Positions 18,357-26,208 of a stretch of 55,656 bases of DNA are shown here, piece by piece. Each line of letters starts with the position of its first letter. Positions within the stretch are counted from its first letter, which is position 1. The notes beneath the pieces are model-generated. The model ran no database searches and had not been told where the DNA came from. It was given only the letters and a program-made list of their open reading frames with translations. The stretch lies in NCBI GenBank assembly GCA_001801515.1, contig MGXX01000059.1:1-55656 (forward strand), written 5' to 3'. This DNA comes from Gammaproteobacteria bacterium RIFCSPHIGHO2_12_FULL_38_11 (GTDB taxonomy: Bacteria; Pseudomonadota; Gammaproteobacteria; Coxiellales; Coxiellaceae). A program made the translations under genes and the position numbers.

Positions 18357-19351
18357 CACATTTACCCAAAAAAATATTGGTAACGGGCAGCGCTGGATTT
18401 ATCGGCAGTAATTTTGTGCGCCTGGAGTTACAGCATGATAAAAATATTGAAATTATTAGCTTGGATAAATTAACATACGCAGGCAATCTAAAAAATCTTG
18501 AGAATTTATGTGATCCCAGCAGACATAAATTTATTCAGGGCGATATCTGTGATGAGAGATTATTACAAACTATTTTAAAAGAACATCAAATTGACAGCAT
18601 CGTGCATTTTGCAGCAGAAAGTCATGTGGATCGCTCAATTTTGAATCCACGCGCATTTATTGACACGAATATTCTAGGCACATTTAATTTATTACAAGCA
18701 GCCCGCGAAAATAAAATTGCACGTTTTCATCATATATCAACCGATGAGGTATATGGCAGTTTAGAAAAAAATACACCCGCTTTTACGGAAGAAAATGCGT
18801 ATCAGCCAAACTCGCCCTATTCGGCTTCAAAAGCAGGATCGGATCATTTGGTTCGCGCATTTGCACATACCTATGGTCTGCCAATCACATTGTCAAATTG
18901 CTCGAATAATTATGGTGTTAATCAGCATCCTGAAAAATTTATTCCTACGGTTATTCGTGCATGCATAGAAAAAAAAACCATTCCTGTTTATGGTGACGGT
19001 TTGAATATTCGCGATTGGATTTTTGTGGATGACCATTGTGCTGCCGTTAGTTTAATTATTCGCGAAGGAAAATTAAATCAAACCTATAATGTGGGTGGAA
19101 ATTGTGAATTGTCTAATTTGCAGTTGGTGAAAACGATTTGTGAGCTAATGGATAAACGTTTTTCGAATAATGCGCCGCATTATAATCTCATTGAGTTTGT
19201 AACAGATAGACTTGGACATGATTGGCGTTATGCAATTGATAATACAAAAATACAAACTACATTGGGTTGGAAGCCAACTACTTCGCTTAGGAATGGGCTG
19301 GAAAAAACGATTGACTATTACGTGGGAGCAGAGTGTGATCGAAGTAAATGA
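18353..19351 (+). CDS. rmlB: dTDP-glucose 4,6-dehydratase
   Basis: A 332-residue SDR with TGSAGFIG (11-18), the catalytic triplet T130-D131-E132 in ISTDEVYGS, and Y156-S-A-S-K160. [11 protein letters not shown] and the RPGHD-like region ([11 protein letters not shown]) are also diagnostic. It converts dTDP-glucose to dTDP-4-keto-6-deoxyglucose, the shared precursor for RmlC, the FdtA-like ketoisomerase and the C-methyltransferase of the divergent operon. Its 3' end overlaps the start of the ATP-sulfurylase gene. Confidence 0.95.
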   Translation: MTHLPKKILVTGSAGFIGSNFVRLELQHDKNIEIISLDKLTYAGNLKNLENLCDPSRHKFIQGDICDERLLQTILKEHQIDSIVHFAAESHVDRSILNPRAFIDTNILGTFNLLQAARENKIARFHHISTDEVYGSLEKNTPAFTEENAYQPNSPYSASKAGSDHLVRAFAHTYGLPITLSNCSNNYGVNQHPEKFIPTVIRACIEKKTIPVYGDGLNIRDWIFVDDHCAAVSLIIREGKLNQTYNVGGNCELSNLQLVKTICELMDKRFSNNAPHYNLIEFVTDRLGHDWRYAIDNTKIQTTLGWKPTTSLRNGLEKTIDYYVGAECDRSK

Positions 19352-21026
19352 GCAAAAGCGTGAGTCAGAAGTACGCGCGCAGCGAGCGCTAGCCAGGCAA
19401 GTCAGTGTGTGGACTTTAACCCCAAAACAATTTTGCGATTTAGAATTATTAATGAATGGCGCCTTTGCACCCTTAACGGGATTTTTAGGCAAAAAAGATT
19501 ATGATTCTGTTGTTTCTCACATGCGCTTAGAAAATAGCACATTGTGGCCAATACCCATCACATTAGACGTAAACTCAGAATTTGCAGAGCAATTATCACC
19601 AGGTGATATTATTTTATTACGTGATGGTGAGGGCATTGCATTGGCAAAATTACATGTCAGTGATATTTGGACGCCAGATAAAATGCACGAAGCACGCTGT
19701 GTTTTTGGAACGACAGACACAACACATCCCGGTGTGAACATATTATTAAATCAAATGGGTTCTGTTTATATTGGCGGACGCGTAGCATGCTTGGCAATGC
19801 CCAAGCATTATGATTTTTCTGCATTGAGACAAACACCCGCAGAATTTAAAAAAATAATTCAAGCAAAAAAGTGGAAAAATATTGTTGCTTTTCAAACACG
19901 CAATCCCATGCATCGTGCGCATCAAGAGCTCACATTGTTAGCAGCAAAAGAACATGATGCGAAAATATTAATTCATCCTGTTGTGGGCATGACCAAACCG
20001 GGTGATATTGATTATTTCACGCGTATTCGTTGTTATTCTAAAGTAATGGCAAGTTATCCAGAAAATCAAGCGATGCTAAGTTTGCTGCCATTGGCAATGC
20101 GTATGGGTGGACCACGCGAAGCATTGTGGCACGCTATTATCCGAAAAAATTATGGCTGTACGCATTTTATTGTCGGGCGTGATCACGCAGGCCCAGGCAA
20201 CGATAAAAATGGCAATCCCTTTTATGATCCTTATGCAGCGCAATTACTGGTTGCAGAACATCAAGCAGAAATAGGTATTACCATGGTGCCGTTTCAAGAA
20301 ATGGTTTATGACACAGTAGAAAAAAAATATATTGCTGAAGATAAAATTAAAAATCCAAACAGTATTGCGCGTATTTCAGGAACAGAGGTTCGAAAGCGCT
20401 TACAAAATGGTTTGGATATCCCTGATTGGTTTTCATTTCCAGAAGTGGTGAGTGAATTACGAAAATCATTTCCACCGAACCATGAACGGGGTTTTACGCT
20501 ATTTTTTACGGGATTATCAGGAGCAGGCAAATCAACCATTGCAAAAGCATTGGTGCAACGCCTACATGAATTTTGCCCTTATCGTGCAATATCCCTGTTA
20601 GATGGTGATTTAGTTAGGCAATTATTATCCAGTCGATTAGGATTTTCCAAAGAAGACAGAGAGCTTAATATTCGTCGAATAACTTATGTCGCCAGTGAAA
20701 TTACGCGACATCGTGGCATTGCGATTTGTGCATTGATAGCGCCTTATGCAGCTACGCGTGAAGAAGCACGAACCATGATTGGTCAATCAGGTGGTTTTTT
20801 TGAGATTCATGTTAGTACCTCATTATCGATATGCGAAGCACGTGACACAAAGGGGCTTTATCAAAAAGCACATGACGGCTTAATTCAAAATTTCACGGGT
20901 GTGAGTGATACATATGAAGCGCCTGAAAAACCGGATGTTTTGATTGATACAGCAGAATGTGATATTGCAACTGCGGTTGAGAAAATAATTAATAAATTGT
21001 TGTTAGATGGGTATTTACAGGAATAA
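19335..21026 (+). CDS. Bifunctional ATP sulfurylase / APS kinase (PAPS synthesis)
   Basis: About 563 residues from GTG 19335, which has GGGAG six bases upstream. The first ~370 residues are a Sat-type ATP sulfurylase: WTLTPKQFCDLELLMNGAFAPLTGF, FQTRNPMHRAHQEL (the HxxH-containing QxRNPxHRAH motif), VVGMTKPGDIDY and VGRDHAGPG. The last ~190 are an APS kinase: P-loop GLSGAGKST, LLDGD and the FTGVSDTYEAPE loop. Together they make PAPS from sulfate and ATP. The context is an O-antigen operon, not a cys operon, so PAPS may serve glycan sulfation, but no sulfotransferase is visible. The first ~25 codons lie in a dispersed hairpin repeat and are unlike the family. Confidence 0.9.
   Translation: MIEVNEQKRESEVRAQRALARQVSVWTLTPKQFCDLELLMNGAFAPLTGFLGKKDYDSVVSHMRLENSTLWPIPITLDVNSEFAEQLSPGDIILLRDGEGIALAKLHVSDIWTPDKMHEARCVFGTTDTTHPGVNILLNQMGSVYIGGRVACLAMPKHYDFSALRQTPAEFKKIIQAKKWKNIVAFQTRNPMHRAHQELTLLAAKEHDAKILIHPVVGMTKPGDIDYFTRIRCYSKVMASYPENQAMLSLLPLAMRMGGPREALWHAIIRKNYGCTHFIVGRDHAGPGNDKNGNPFYDPYAAQLLVAEHQAEIGITMVPFQEMVYDTVEKKYIAEDKIKNPNSIARISGTEVRKRLQNGLDIPDWFSFPEVVSELRKSFPPNHERGFTLFFTGLSGAGKSTIAKALVQRLHEFCPYRAISLLDGDLVRQLLSSRLGFSKEDRELNIRRITYVASEITRHRGIAICALIAPYAATREEARTMIGQSGGFFEIHVSTSLSICEARDTKGLYQKAHDGLIQNFTGVSDTYEAPEKPDVLIDTAECDIATAVEKIINKLLLDGYLQE
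19351..19410 (+). repeat. Dispersed hairpin repeat family 1, copy R1
   Basis: Starts AGCAAAAGCGTGAGTCAGAA and matches R3 (23938-23998) and R4 (36907-36957). Outer arms ACGCGC (19373-19378) and GTGTGT (19405-19410) pair in RNA if G-U pairs are allowed. It lies within the first codons of the ATP sulfurylase/APS kinase gene. Confidence 0.65.
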
Positions 21027-21028
21027 TT

Positions 21029-22741
21029 ATGTGCGGCATCGCAGGAATTTTTGAATATAGCCATTCTAAAAAAGTCAGCCTTAACGAATTAACAAAAATA
21101 AATGATTATATGCAGGCTCGAGGACCGGATGGCTCAGGCATTTGGATTAATCAAGATGGTTTTTTGGGCTTGGCGCATCGACGTTTATCAATCATTGATC
21201 TATCCGAAAATGCCAATCAACCGATGCATGAAGGTGATTTATCTATTACCTTTAATGGCGAAATTTATAATTATAAAAAATTGCGCGACGCGTTAATTGA
21301 AAAAGGGTGTCACTTTAAAACAACCAGTGATACGGAAGTACTCCTAAAATTGTATCAATTACACGGTGTAGCAATGTTGTCACATTTGCGTGGCATGTTT
21401 GCTTTTGCGATTTGGGACGAAAAAAATAAAATATTATTTTGCGCACGCGACCATTTTGGTATTAAACCCTTTTATTATTCAGACAATGGAAAAAGTTTTT
21501 ATTTTGCTTCGCAAGTAAAAGCATTATTACAATCCTCAACAATCGATACATCGCCTTGTGCAGCAGGGCAAGTGGGATTTTATTTGCTAGGTTCTGTTCC
21601 AGAACCCTACACAATGTATGAAGGCATTCAATCCTTACCTGCTGGACATTATTTTGTTGTGCACACTAATGGTCAGCGTGAAAGCAAAGCATATTATTCT
21701 GTTAAATCCGCTTTTATAGATGCAGAACAAAATCCCCTGTCTGATTTTTCATTGACAGAAAATCTTTATGATACTGTTAAGCATCATTTAGTTGCTGATG
21801 TTGATGTGGGTGTTTTTTTATCAGCAGGAATTGATTCTGCCACACTGGTAAGTGTGGCATCAGAATTGAATCATAAAAAATTACACACAATAACACTGGG
21901 GTTTGAAGAATATAAAAATACGCAAAAAGATGAAACGGTATTAGCATTCATGATTGCCAAATTATTTCAAACAGAACACAAAAACTCGTGGATTACCGAA
22001 TTACTTGCTAAAGAACATTTTCAAAAAATAATGGACGCAATGGATCAACCGAGTATCGACGGAATTAATACGTATTTTGTCAGTTTAATTGCAAAACAAG
22101 CGGGATTAAAAGTAGCCTTATCTGGACTGGGTGCCGATGAAATTTTTGCAGGGTATCCGCTTTTCTCGCGTATTCCCAAAATGCTGCGATATCTAAAACC
22201 ATTGTCGTTTTTGCCAGGTTTACCTGTTTCTTTTAGAAAAATGACCTATAAAAAATTAAATAAAAAACAAGCCAGTTTAATTGAATATAGTTGCGATATG
22301 CCACGCGCTTATTTTTTATCAAGAGCGATTTATTTTCCGTGGGAGTTAAATCAATTTTTAGAACCGGATGTGATAAAAAAAGGGTTAGCGCAATTAAATT
22401 TATTAGAACGATTTAAAAGTGATATCGAAGGAATTCAATCAAAACAATTTCAAATTTCAGCTCTTGAAATGCAGTGGTATATGCGCAATCAATTATTGCG
22501 TGATTCAGACTGGGCGAGCATGGCGAATTCGTTGGAAATCCGCGTGCCATTTGTTGATGTGGATTTTTTTGAAAATTGTGTCGGTGCGATGGCAACACAG
22601 TCGGTAACAAAAAAAATATTGGCTAGGGCACCGCATCGTTCCTTGCCTGATTCAGTTATTAATAGAAAAAAAACGGGATTTAATATCCCCATAAAGAAAT
22701 GGTATGGCACGGAATATATAGCACAGAAACGCGGGCGGTAG
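21029..22741 (+). CDS. AsnB-like glutamine-dependent amidotransferase, C-terminus probably shortened
   Basis: Residues 1-200 are a class II glutaminase with nucleophile C2 (MCGIAGIF), RGPDGSG, AHRRLSIIDLS and FNGEIYNY. From about 245 is the synthetase domain with PP-loop LSAGIDSATL and GLGADEIFAGY. In O-antigen clusters such proteins often amidate uronic-acid sugars (WbpS type), and Ugd in this locus could supply a uronic acid (inference). The protein ends at KKTGFNIPIKKWYGTEYIAQKRGR. Relatives normally continue for several dozen residues after GF.IPI..W. The stop lies inside a hairpin repeat (22729-22748), so the end may have been lost by repeat insertion. Activity is uncertain. Confidence 0.87.
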   Translation: MCGIAGIFEYSHSKKVSLNELTKINDYMQARGPDGSGIWINQDGFLGLAHRRLSIIDLSENANQPMHEGDLSITFNGEIYNYKKLRDALIEKGCHFKTTSDTEVLLKLYQLHGVAMLSHLRGMFAFAIWDEKNKILFCARDHFGIKPFYYSDNGKSFYFASQVKALLQSSTIDTSPCAAGQVGFYLLGSVPEPYTMYEGIQSLPAGHYFVVHTNGQRESKAYYSVKSAFIDAEQNPLSDFSLTENLYDTVKHHLVADVDVGVFLSAGIDSATLVSVASELNHKKLHTITLGFEEYKNTQKDETVLAFMIAKLFQTEHKNSWITELLAKEHFQKIMDAMDQPSIDGINTYFVSLIAKQAGLKVALSGLGADEIFAGYPLFSRIPKMLRYLKPLSFLPGLPVSFRKMTYKKLNKKQASLIEYSCDMPRAYFLSRAIYFPWELNQFLEPDVIKKGLAQLNLLERFKSDIEGIQSKQFQISALEMQWYMRNQLLRDSDWASMANSLEIRVPFVDVDFFENCVGAMATQSVTKKILARAPHRSLPDSVINRKKTGFNIPIKKWYGTEYIAQKRGR

Positions 22742-22748
22742 CCTGCGT
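22729..22748 (+). repeat. Hairpin repeat related to family 1, copy R2
   Basis: ACGCGGGC (22729-22736), loop GGTA, GCCTGCGT (22741-22748). All eight positions pair, one as G-U. It carries the TAG stop of the AsnB-like gene and shares the ACGC...GCGT ends and purine-rich tetraloop of copy R3. Confidence 0.6.
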
Positions 22749-22791
22749 GCGAATCATGCAATGTCATTTTTTTTAAGACTAAGTGAACACC

Positions 22792-23922
22792 ATGAAAAAT
22801 CTACTTATTTTCTGCGATTTTTATTTGCCCAGTATTGAGGCCGGCGGACCCTTACGTTCAATTACGGCGATTATTGATGCACTAAAATCAGATTTCAATA
22901 TTACAGTTGTTACACGCAATCATGATTTATGCTCACCTGAACCATACGCTAATATCATTTCAAATGTCATTCAAGATTTTAATGGTTATAAAATTTTGTA
23001 TTTATCCAAAAAAAATATATTGAAAAATACTTTTAAATTATTAAATAACCATTATGACATTATATATTTTAATTCATTTTTTTCACCACATTTTTCAGTC
23101 ATTCCGCAATTTATAGTATGGTTGAAAAGACTTAAGGCTCGAATTATTATTTCACCGCGTGGTGAATTAGGTGGTGGTGCATTGACGATTAAAAGCGGCA
23201 GAAAAAAACGCTATCTTCCCGTCTTTAAATTTTTACAGGGTAATAAAACAACTGAATTTTTGGCATCATCCGGAAATGAAAGAATTGAAATTGAAAAGCG
23301 CATAGGAAAAAATTTTAAAGTCACAGAAATCGCCAATCTATCTATTCAAAAAAAATTATCTTCAGTTAGTAACCTAAAAAAAGAAAATAAAATACGAATT
23401 GTTTTTGTGTCGCGCATTTCGACGAAAAAAAATATCTTATTTGCGTTAAATGTTTTGAACAGGGTTAAAGGCGATGTTTTGTTTGATATTTACGGGCCAA
23501 TAGAAGATCTTAATTATTGGAATGAATGCCTACAGGTAATTGCTCAATTGCCAGCGCATATTGAAGTGAAATATGCTGGCGCGCTACATCCTGACCAGGT
23601 TATTGATACGCTAAAATCCTATGATTTATTCTTCCTGCCCACATTAAACGAAAATTATGGTTATGCGATTGTCGAGGCGCTGGCAGCCGCTTGCCCTGTT
23701 TTATTGTCAAATCAAACACCTTGGCATGATTTATCACATTTTAATGCAGGGTGGGAATATGATTTATCGCAACCCATGCAATTTGTAGAAAAAATTGATT
23801 CACTTATTGTGATGAATGAGAAACAATATCAGCAATATAAAATAGCCGCTTTGAATTATTATACTGACCATGTTGCAAATAACGCATTGGTTGATGACTA
23901 CAAATTGTTTTTTAATAAATAA
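22792..23922 (+). CDS. Family 4 glycosyltransferase
   Basis: A 376-residue GT-B protein. The N-terminus has FCDFYLPSIEAGGPLRSI, the acceptor-side start found in many GT4 enzymes. The C-terminal donor domain has IRIVFVSRISTKKNILFALNVL and LFFLPTLNENYGYAIVEALAAACPVLLS, with the family E-x7-E arrangement. It should add a sugar to the growing lipid-linked repeat. The start is uncertain: an in-frame GTG at 22783 would add three residues, and neither start has a strong ribosome site. It follows the AsnB-like gene after a 50-base gap containing repeat R2. Confidence 0.87.
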   Translation: MKNLLIFCDFYLPSIEAGGPLRSITAIIDALKSDFNITVVTRNHDLCSPEPYANIISNVIQDFNGYKILYLSKKNILKNTFKLLNNHYDIIYFNSFFSPHFSVIPQFIVWLKRLKARIIISPRGELGGGALTIKSGRKKRYLPVFKFLQGNKTTEFLASSGNERIEIEKRIGKNFKVTEIANLSIQKKLSSVSNLKKENKIRIVFVSRISTKKNILFALNVLNRVKGDVLFDIYGPIEDLNYWNECLQVIAQLPAHIEVKYAGALHPDQVIDTLKSYDLFFLPTLNENYGYAIVEALAAACPVLLSNQTPWHDLSHFNAGWEYDLSQPMQFVEKIDSLIVMNEKQYQQYKIAALNYYTDHVANNALVDDYKLFFNK

Positions 23923-23937
23923 CGTTTCGTGAGTGTG

Positions 23938-23998
23938 AGCGAAAGCGCGAGTCGGAAGCACGCACGCAGGGAAGCGTTAGCTTCCCAAATAAGTGCGT
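23938..23998 (+). repeat. Dispersed hairpin repeat family 1, copy R3
   Basis: Shares AGCGAAAGCGCGAGTC and GAAGCACGCA with R4. It folds as two nested stems: ACGCAC (23960-23965) with GTGCGT (23993-23998), and inside it GGGAAGC (23969-23975), loop GTTA, GCTTCCC (23980-23986). It fills the gap between the glycosyltransferase stop and wecB. Confidence 0.7.
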
Positions 23999-24013
23999 AA
24001 AATGAGGTATCAA

Positions 24014-25150
24014 ATGAAACAAGCAAAGAAAATTTTATCTGTCCTCTGCACTCGCCCGTCCGCCATTAAAATGGCGCCGATTGTGCACGCTTTAGAAAAA
24101 AATAATTATTTTGAAAGTATTGTGTGTGTGACAGGCCAGCACCGTGAAATGTTGGATCAAGTATTAAATTTATTTGAAATAAAACCCCAGTATGATTTAA
24201 ACATTATGACAGCGAACCAAGATTTGTCTTCCATCACGGCCAATGTGTTAAATGGCTTAAAAACCGTATTAAACGAGGTTAAACCTGATTGTGTGATTGT
24301 TCAGGGTGATACAACTTCAACAATGGCGTCGGCCTTGGCTGCTTTCTATCAAAAAATTCCTGTTGCGCATGTTGAGGCGGGATTACGCACCCATGATATT
24401 TATGCGCCTTTTCCAGAAGAAATCAATCGCAACATTGCAACCCGCATAGCACAATTTCATTTTGCGCCAACAGAAATTTCCAAGCAAAATTTATTGAAAG
24501 AAAATATTGCTGAAAAAAATATTTTGGTAACAGGAAATACAGTCATTGATGCGTTACTGTGGGTGCGCGATAAAGTAAATGCGCAAAAAGATTGGTCACA
24601 TATTATTGGCTCAGATATTCAAAATTTAATTAACAGTAATAAAAAAATCATCTTAATCACGGGACATCGTCGTGAAAATTTTGGTGATGGATTTCTTAAT
24701 GTGTGTTCTGCATTTAAAATTTTGGCTGAAAAAAATCCGGATTGGCATTTTATTTATCCCGTCCATTTAAATCCTAACGTACAAAAACCCGTTCACGAAG
24801 TGCTTTCAAACATTGTTAATTTTCATCTTATTAAGCCATTAGAATACGCACCCTTTGTTTACTTGATGGATAAATCCCATTTGATTATTACTGATTCGGG
24901 TGGCGTTCAAGAAGAAGCACCGTCATTGGGCAAACCTGTGTTGGTAACGCGCGAAGTGACAGAGCGTCCAGAAGGTGTGCTGGCGGGTGTGGTTCTTTTG
25001 GTCGGTACGGACATAAAGAAAATAATTTCTGAAACGGAATCCTTAATGCACGATAAAAATCGCTATGCTAAAATGTCGCAAATTCGCAATCCATACGGTG
25101 ATGGCCACGCTGCAACGCGTATCGTTGATTTTTTAGCAACTGGGGTTTAG
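24014..25150 (+). CDS. wecB: UDP-N-acetylglucosamine 2-epimerase (non-hydrolysing)
   Basis: 378 residues with the WecB family signatures: CTRPSAIKMAPIV, TGQHREML, VIVQGDTTSTMASALAAF, VAHVEAGLRT, PFPEEINR, ITGHRRENFG, and DSGGVQEEAPSLGKPVLVTR in the UDP-binding C-terminal half. It interconverts UDP-GlcNAc and UDP-ManNAc or a related UDP-HexNAc derivative. I chose ATG 24014 since GAGG at 24004-24007 is six bases upstream. Frames from 23993 start inside repeat R3. It is followed after two bases by an SDR gene, and the adjacent oxidoreductase could act on the same nucleotide sugar (inference). Confidence 0.92.
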   Translation: MKQAKKILSVLCTRPSAIKMAPIVHALEKNNYFESIVCVTGQHREMLDQVLNLFEIKPQYDLNIMTANQDLSSITANVLNGLKTVLNEVKPDCVIVQGDTTSTMASALAAFYQKIPVAHVEAGLRTHDIYAPFPEEINRNIATRIAQFHFAPTEISKQNLLKENIAEKNILVTGNTVIDALLWVRDKVNAQKDWSHIIGSDIQNLINSNKKIILITGHRRENFGDGFLNVCSAFKILAEKNPDWHFIYPVHLNPNVQKPVHEVLSNIVNFHLIKPLEYAPFVYLMDKSHLIITDSGGVQEEAPSLGKPVLVTREVTERPEGVLAGVVLLVGTDIKKIISETESLMHDKNRYAKMSQIRNPYGDGHAATRIVDFLATGV

Positions 25151-25152
25151 TA

Positions 25153-26208
25153 ATGACAACTTATCTTGATGCCTATCGCGATCAAACAATTCTAGTCACT
25201 GGCGGTGCCGGTGCTATTGGCTCTAATTTAGTGCGTGCTTTAGCAAATGCCGGTGCTAAAAAAGTTATTATCCTTGATAATTTATTTTCATCCTATGCAT
25301 GGAATATTCCAAATTTACACAATGTTCTTTTTGTGAAAGGTGATATTACCAATGACATCGATTTAAAAAGGGTTTTTAATGAAAAACCCACTTACGTATT
25401 TCATTTGGCCGCCTTTTTTGCAAATCAAAATTCAGTTGATTATCCAGAAACGGATTTATTGGTAAGTGGTCTGGGCACTATTAAAGTGCTGGAATATGCT
25501 GTTTTATGCGGCGGCATAAAAAGATTTGTGTATGCAGGTTCGGGTTGTGCCATATACGGTGCACAAGCGCCGCTACCTTTAAAAGAAGATTTTATTTCAC
25601 TGCATTTAAGTACACCGTATCAAATTTCAAAAATGACAGGCGAATTATACTGTAATTTTTATTATCATCATTACAATTTGCCAATTGTGAAAGCGCGATT
25701 TTTTAATTCATATGGTCCTGGTGAAGTACCAGGACAATATCGTAATGTGATTCCCAATTTTATTTATTGGGCGATGAAAGGCCAACCCTTACCGATTACA
25801 GGTTCTGGCAAGATGACGCGTGATTTTACCTATGTTTTTGATATTGTCGATGCATTATTGCGTTCAGGATTTTATGATTCTGTTATTGGCGAAGAAATGA
25901 ATATTGCCTCCGGTGAAGAAACGGAAATTGTGGCGATGGCGGAAATGGTTAATCAATATACGGGAAATAAAGCAGGTATTGCTTACACTGACAGACGTAA
26001 ATGGGATACAAAATCGCGATTAAAAGCGAGTGTCGACAAGGCGCGTGAGTTAATGGGGTATAATCCACAAACGAATTTCGAACAAGGCTTACCTACTGTT
26101 ATTAAATGGTTTGCTGATCACTGGAATTTAATTGATCGAGATGCTGAATTTCCACCGGGTATGTCGTCGGCGGTGAAGAATTATGTATTATCGCAAGAGA
26201 CAGTATGA
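25153..26208 (+). CDS. NAD-dependent sugar-nucleotide epimerase/dehydratase
   Basis: A 351-residue extended SDR with VTGGAGAIGSNL (15-26), DNLFSS, FHLAA, YAGSGCAIYG and the catalytic pair in PYQISK. The stretch ARFFNSYGPGEVPGQYRNVIPNFI and TGSGKMTRDFTYVFDIV resembles UDP-glucose 4-epimerases and UDP-glucuronate decarboxylases. The serine usually preceding YG is present as SGC. It acts on a UDP-sugar, exact substrate unknown. It is squeezed between wecB (two-base gap) and the bi-domain oxidoreductase (ATGA overlap), so the three probably work in one pathway. Confidence 0.87.
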   Translation: MTTYLDAYRDQTILVTGGAGAIGSNLVRALANAGAKKVIILDNLFSSYAWNIPNLHNVLFVKGDITNDIDLKRVFNEKPTYVFHLAAFFANQNSVDYPETDLLVSGLGTIKVLEYAVLCGGIKRFVYAGSGCAIYGAQAPLPLKEDFISLHLSTPYQISKMTGELYCNFYYHHYNLPIVKARFFNSYGPGEVPGQYRNVIPNFIYWAMKGQPLPITGSGKMTRDFTYVFDIVDALLRSGFYDSVIGEEMNIASGEETEIVAMAEMVNQYTGNKAGIAYTDRRKWDTKSRLKASVDKARELMGYNPQTNFEQGLPTVIKWFADHWNLIDRDAEFPPGMSSAVKNYVLSQETV

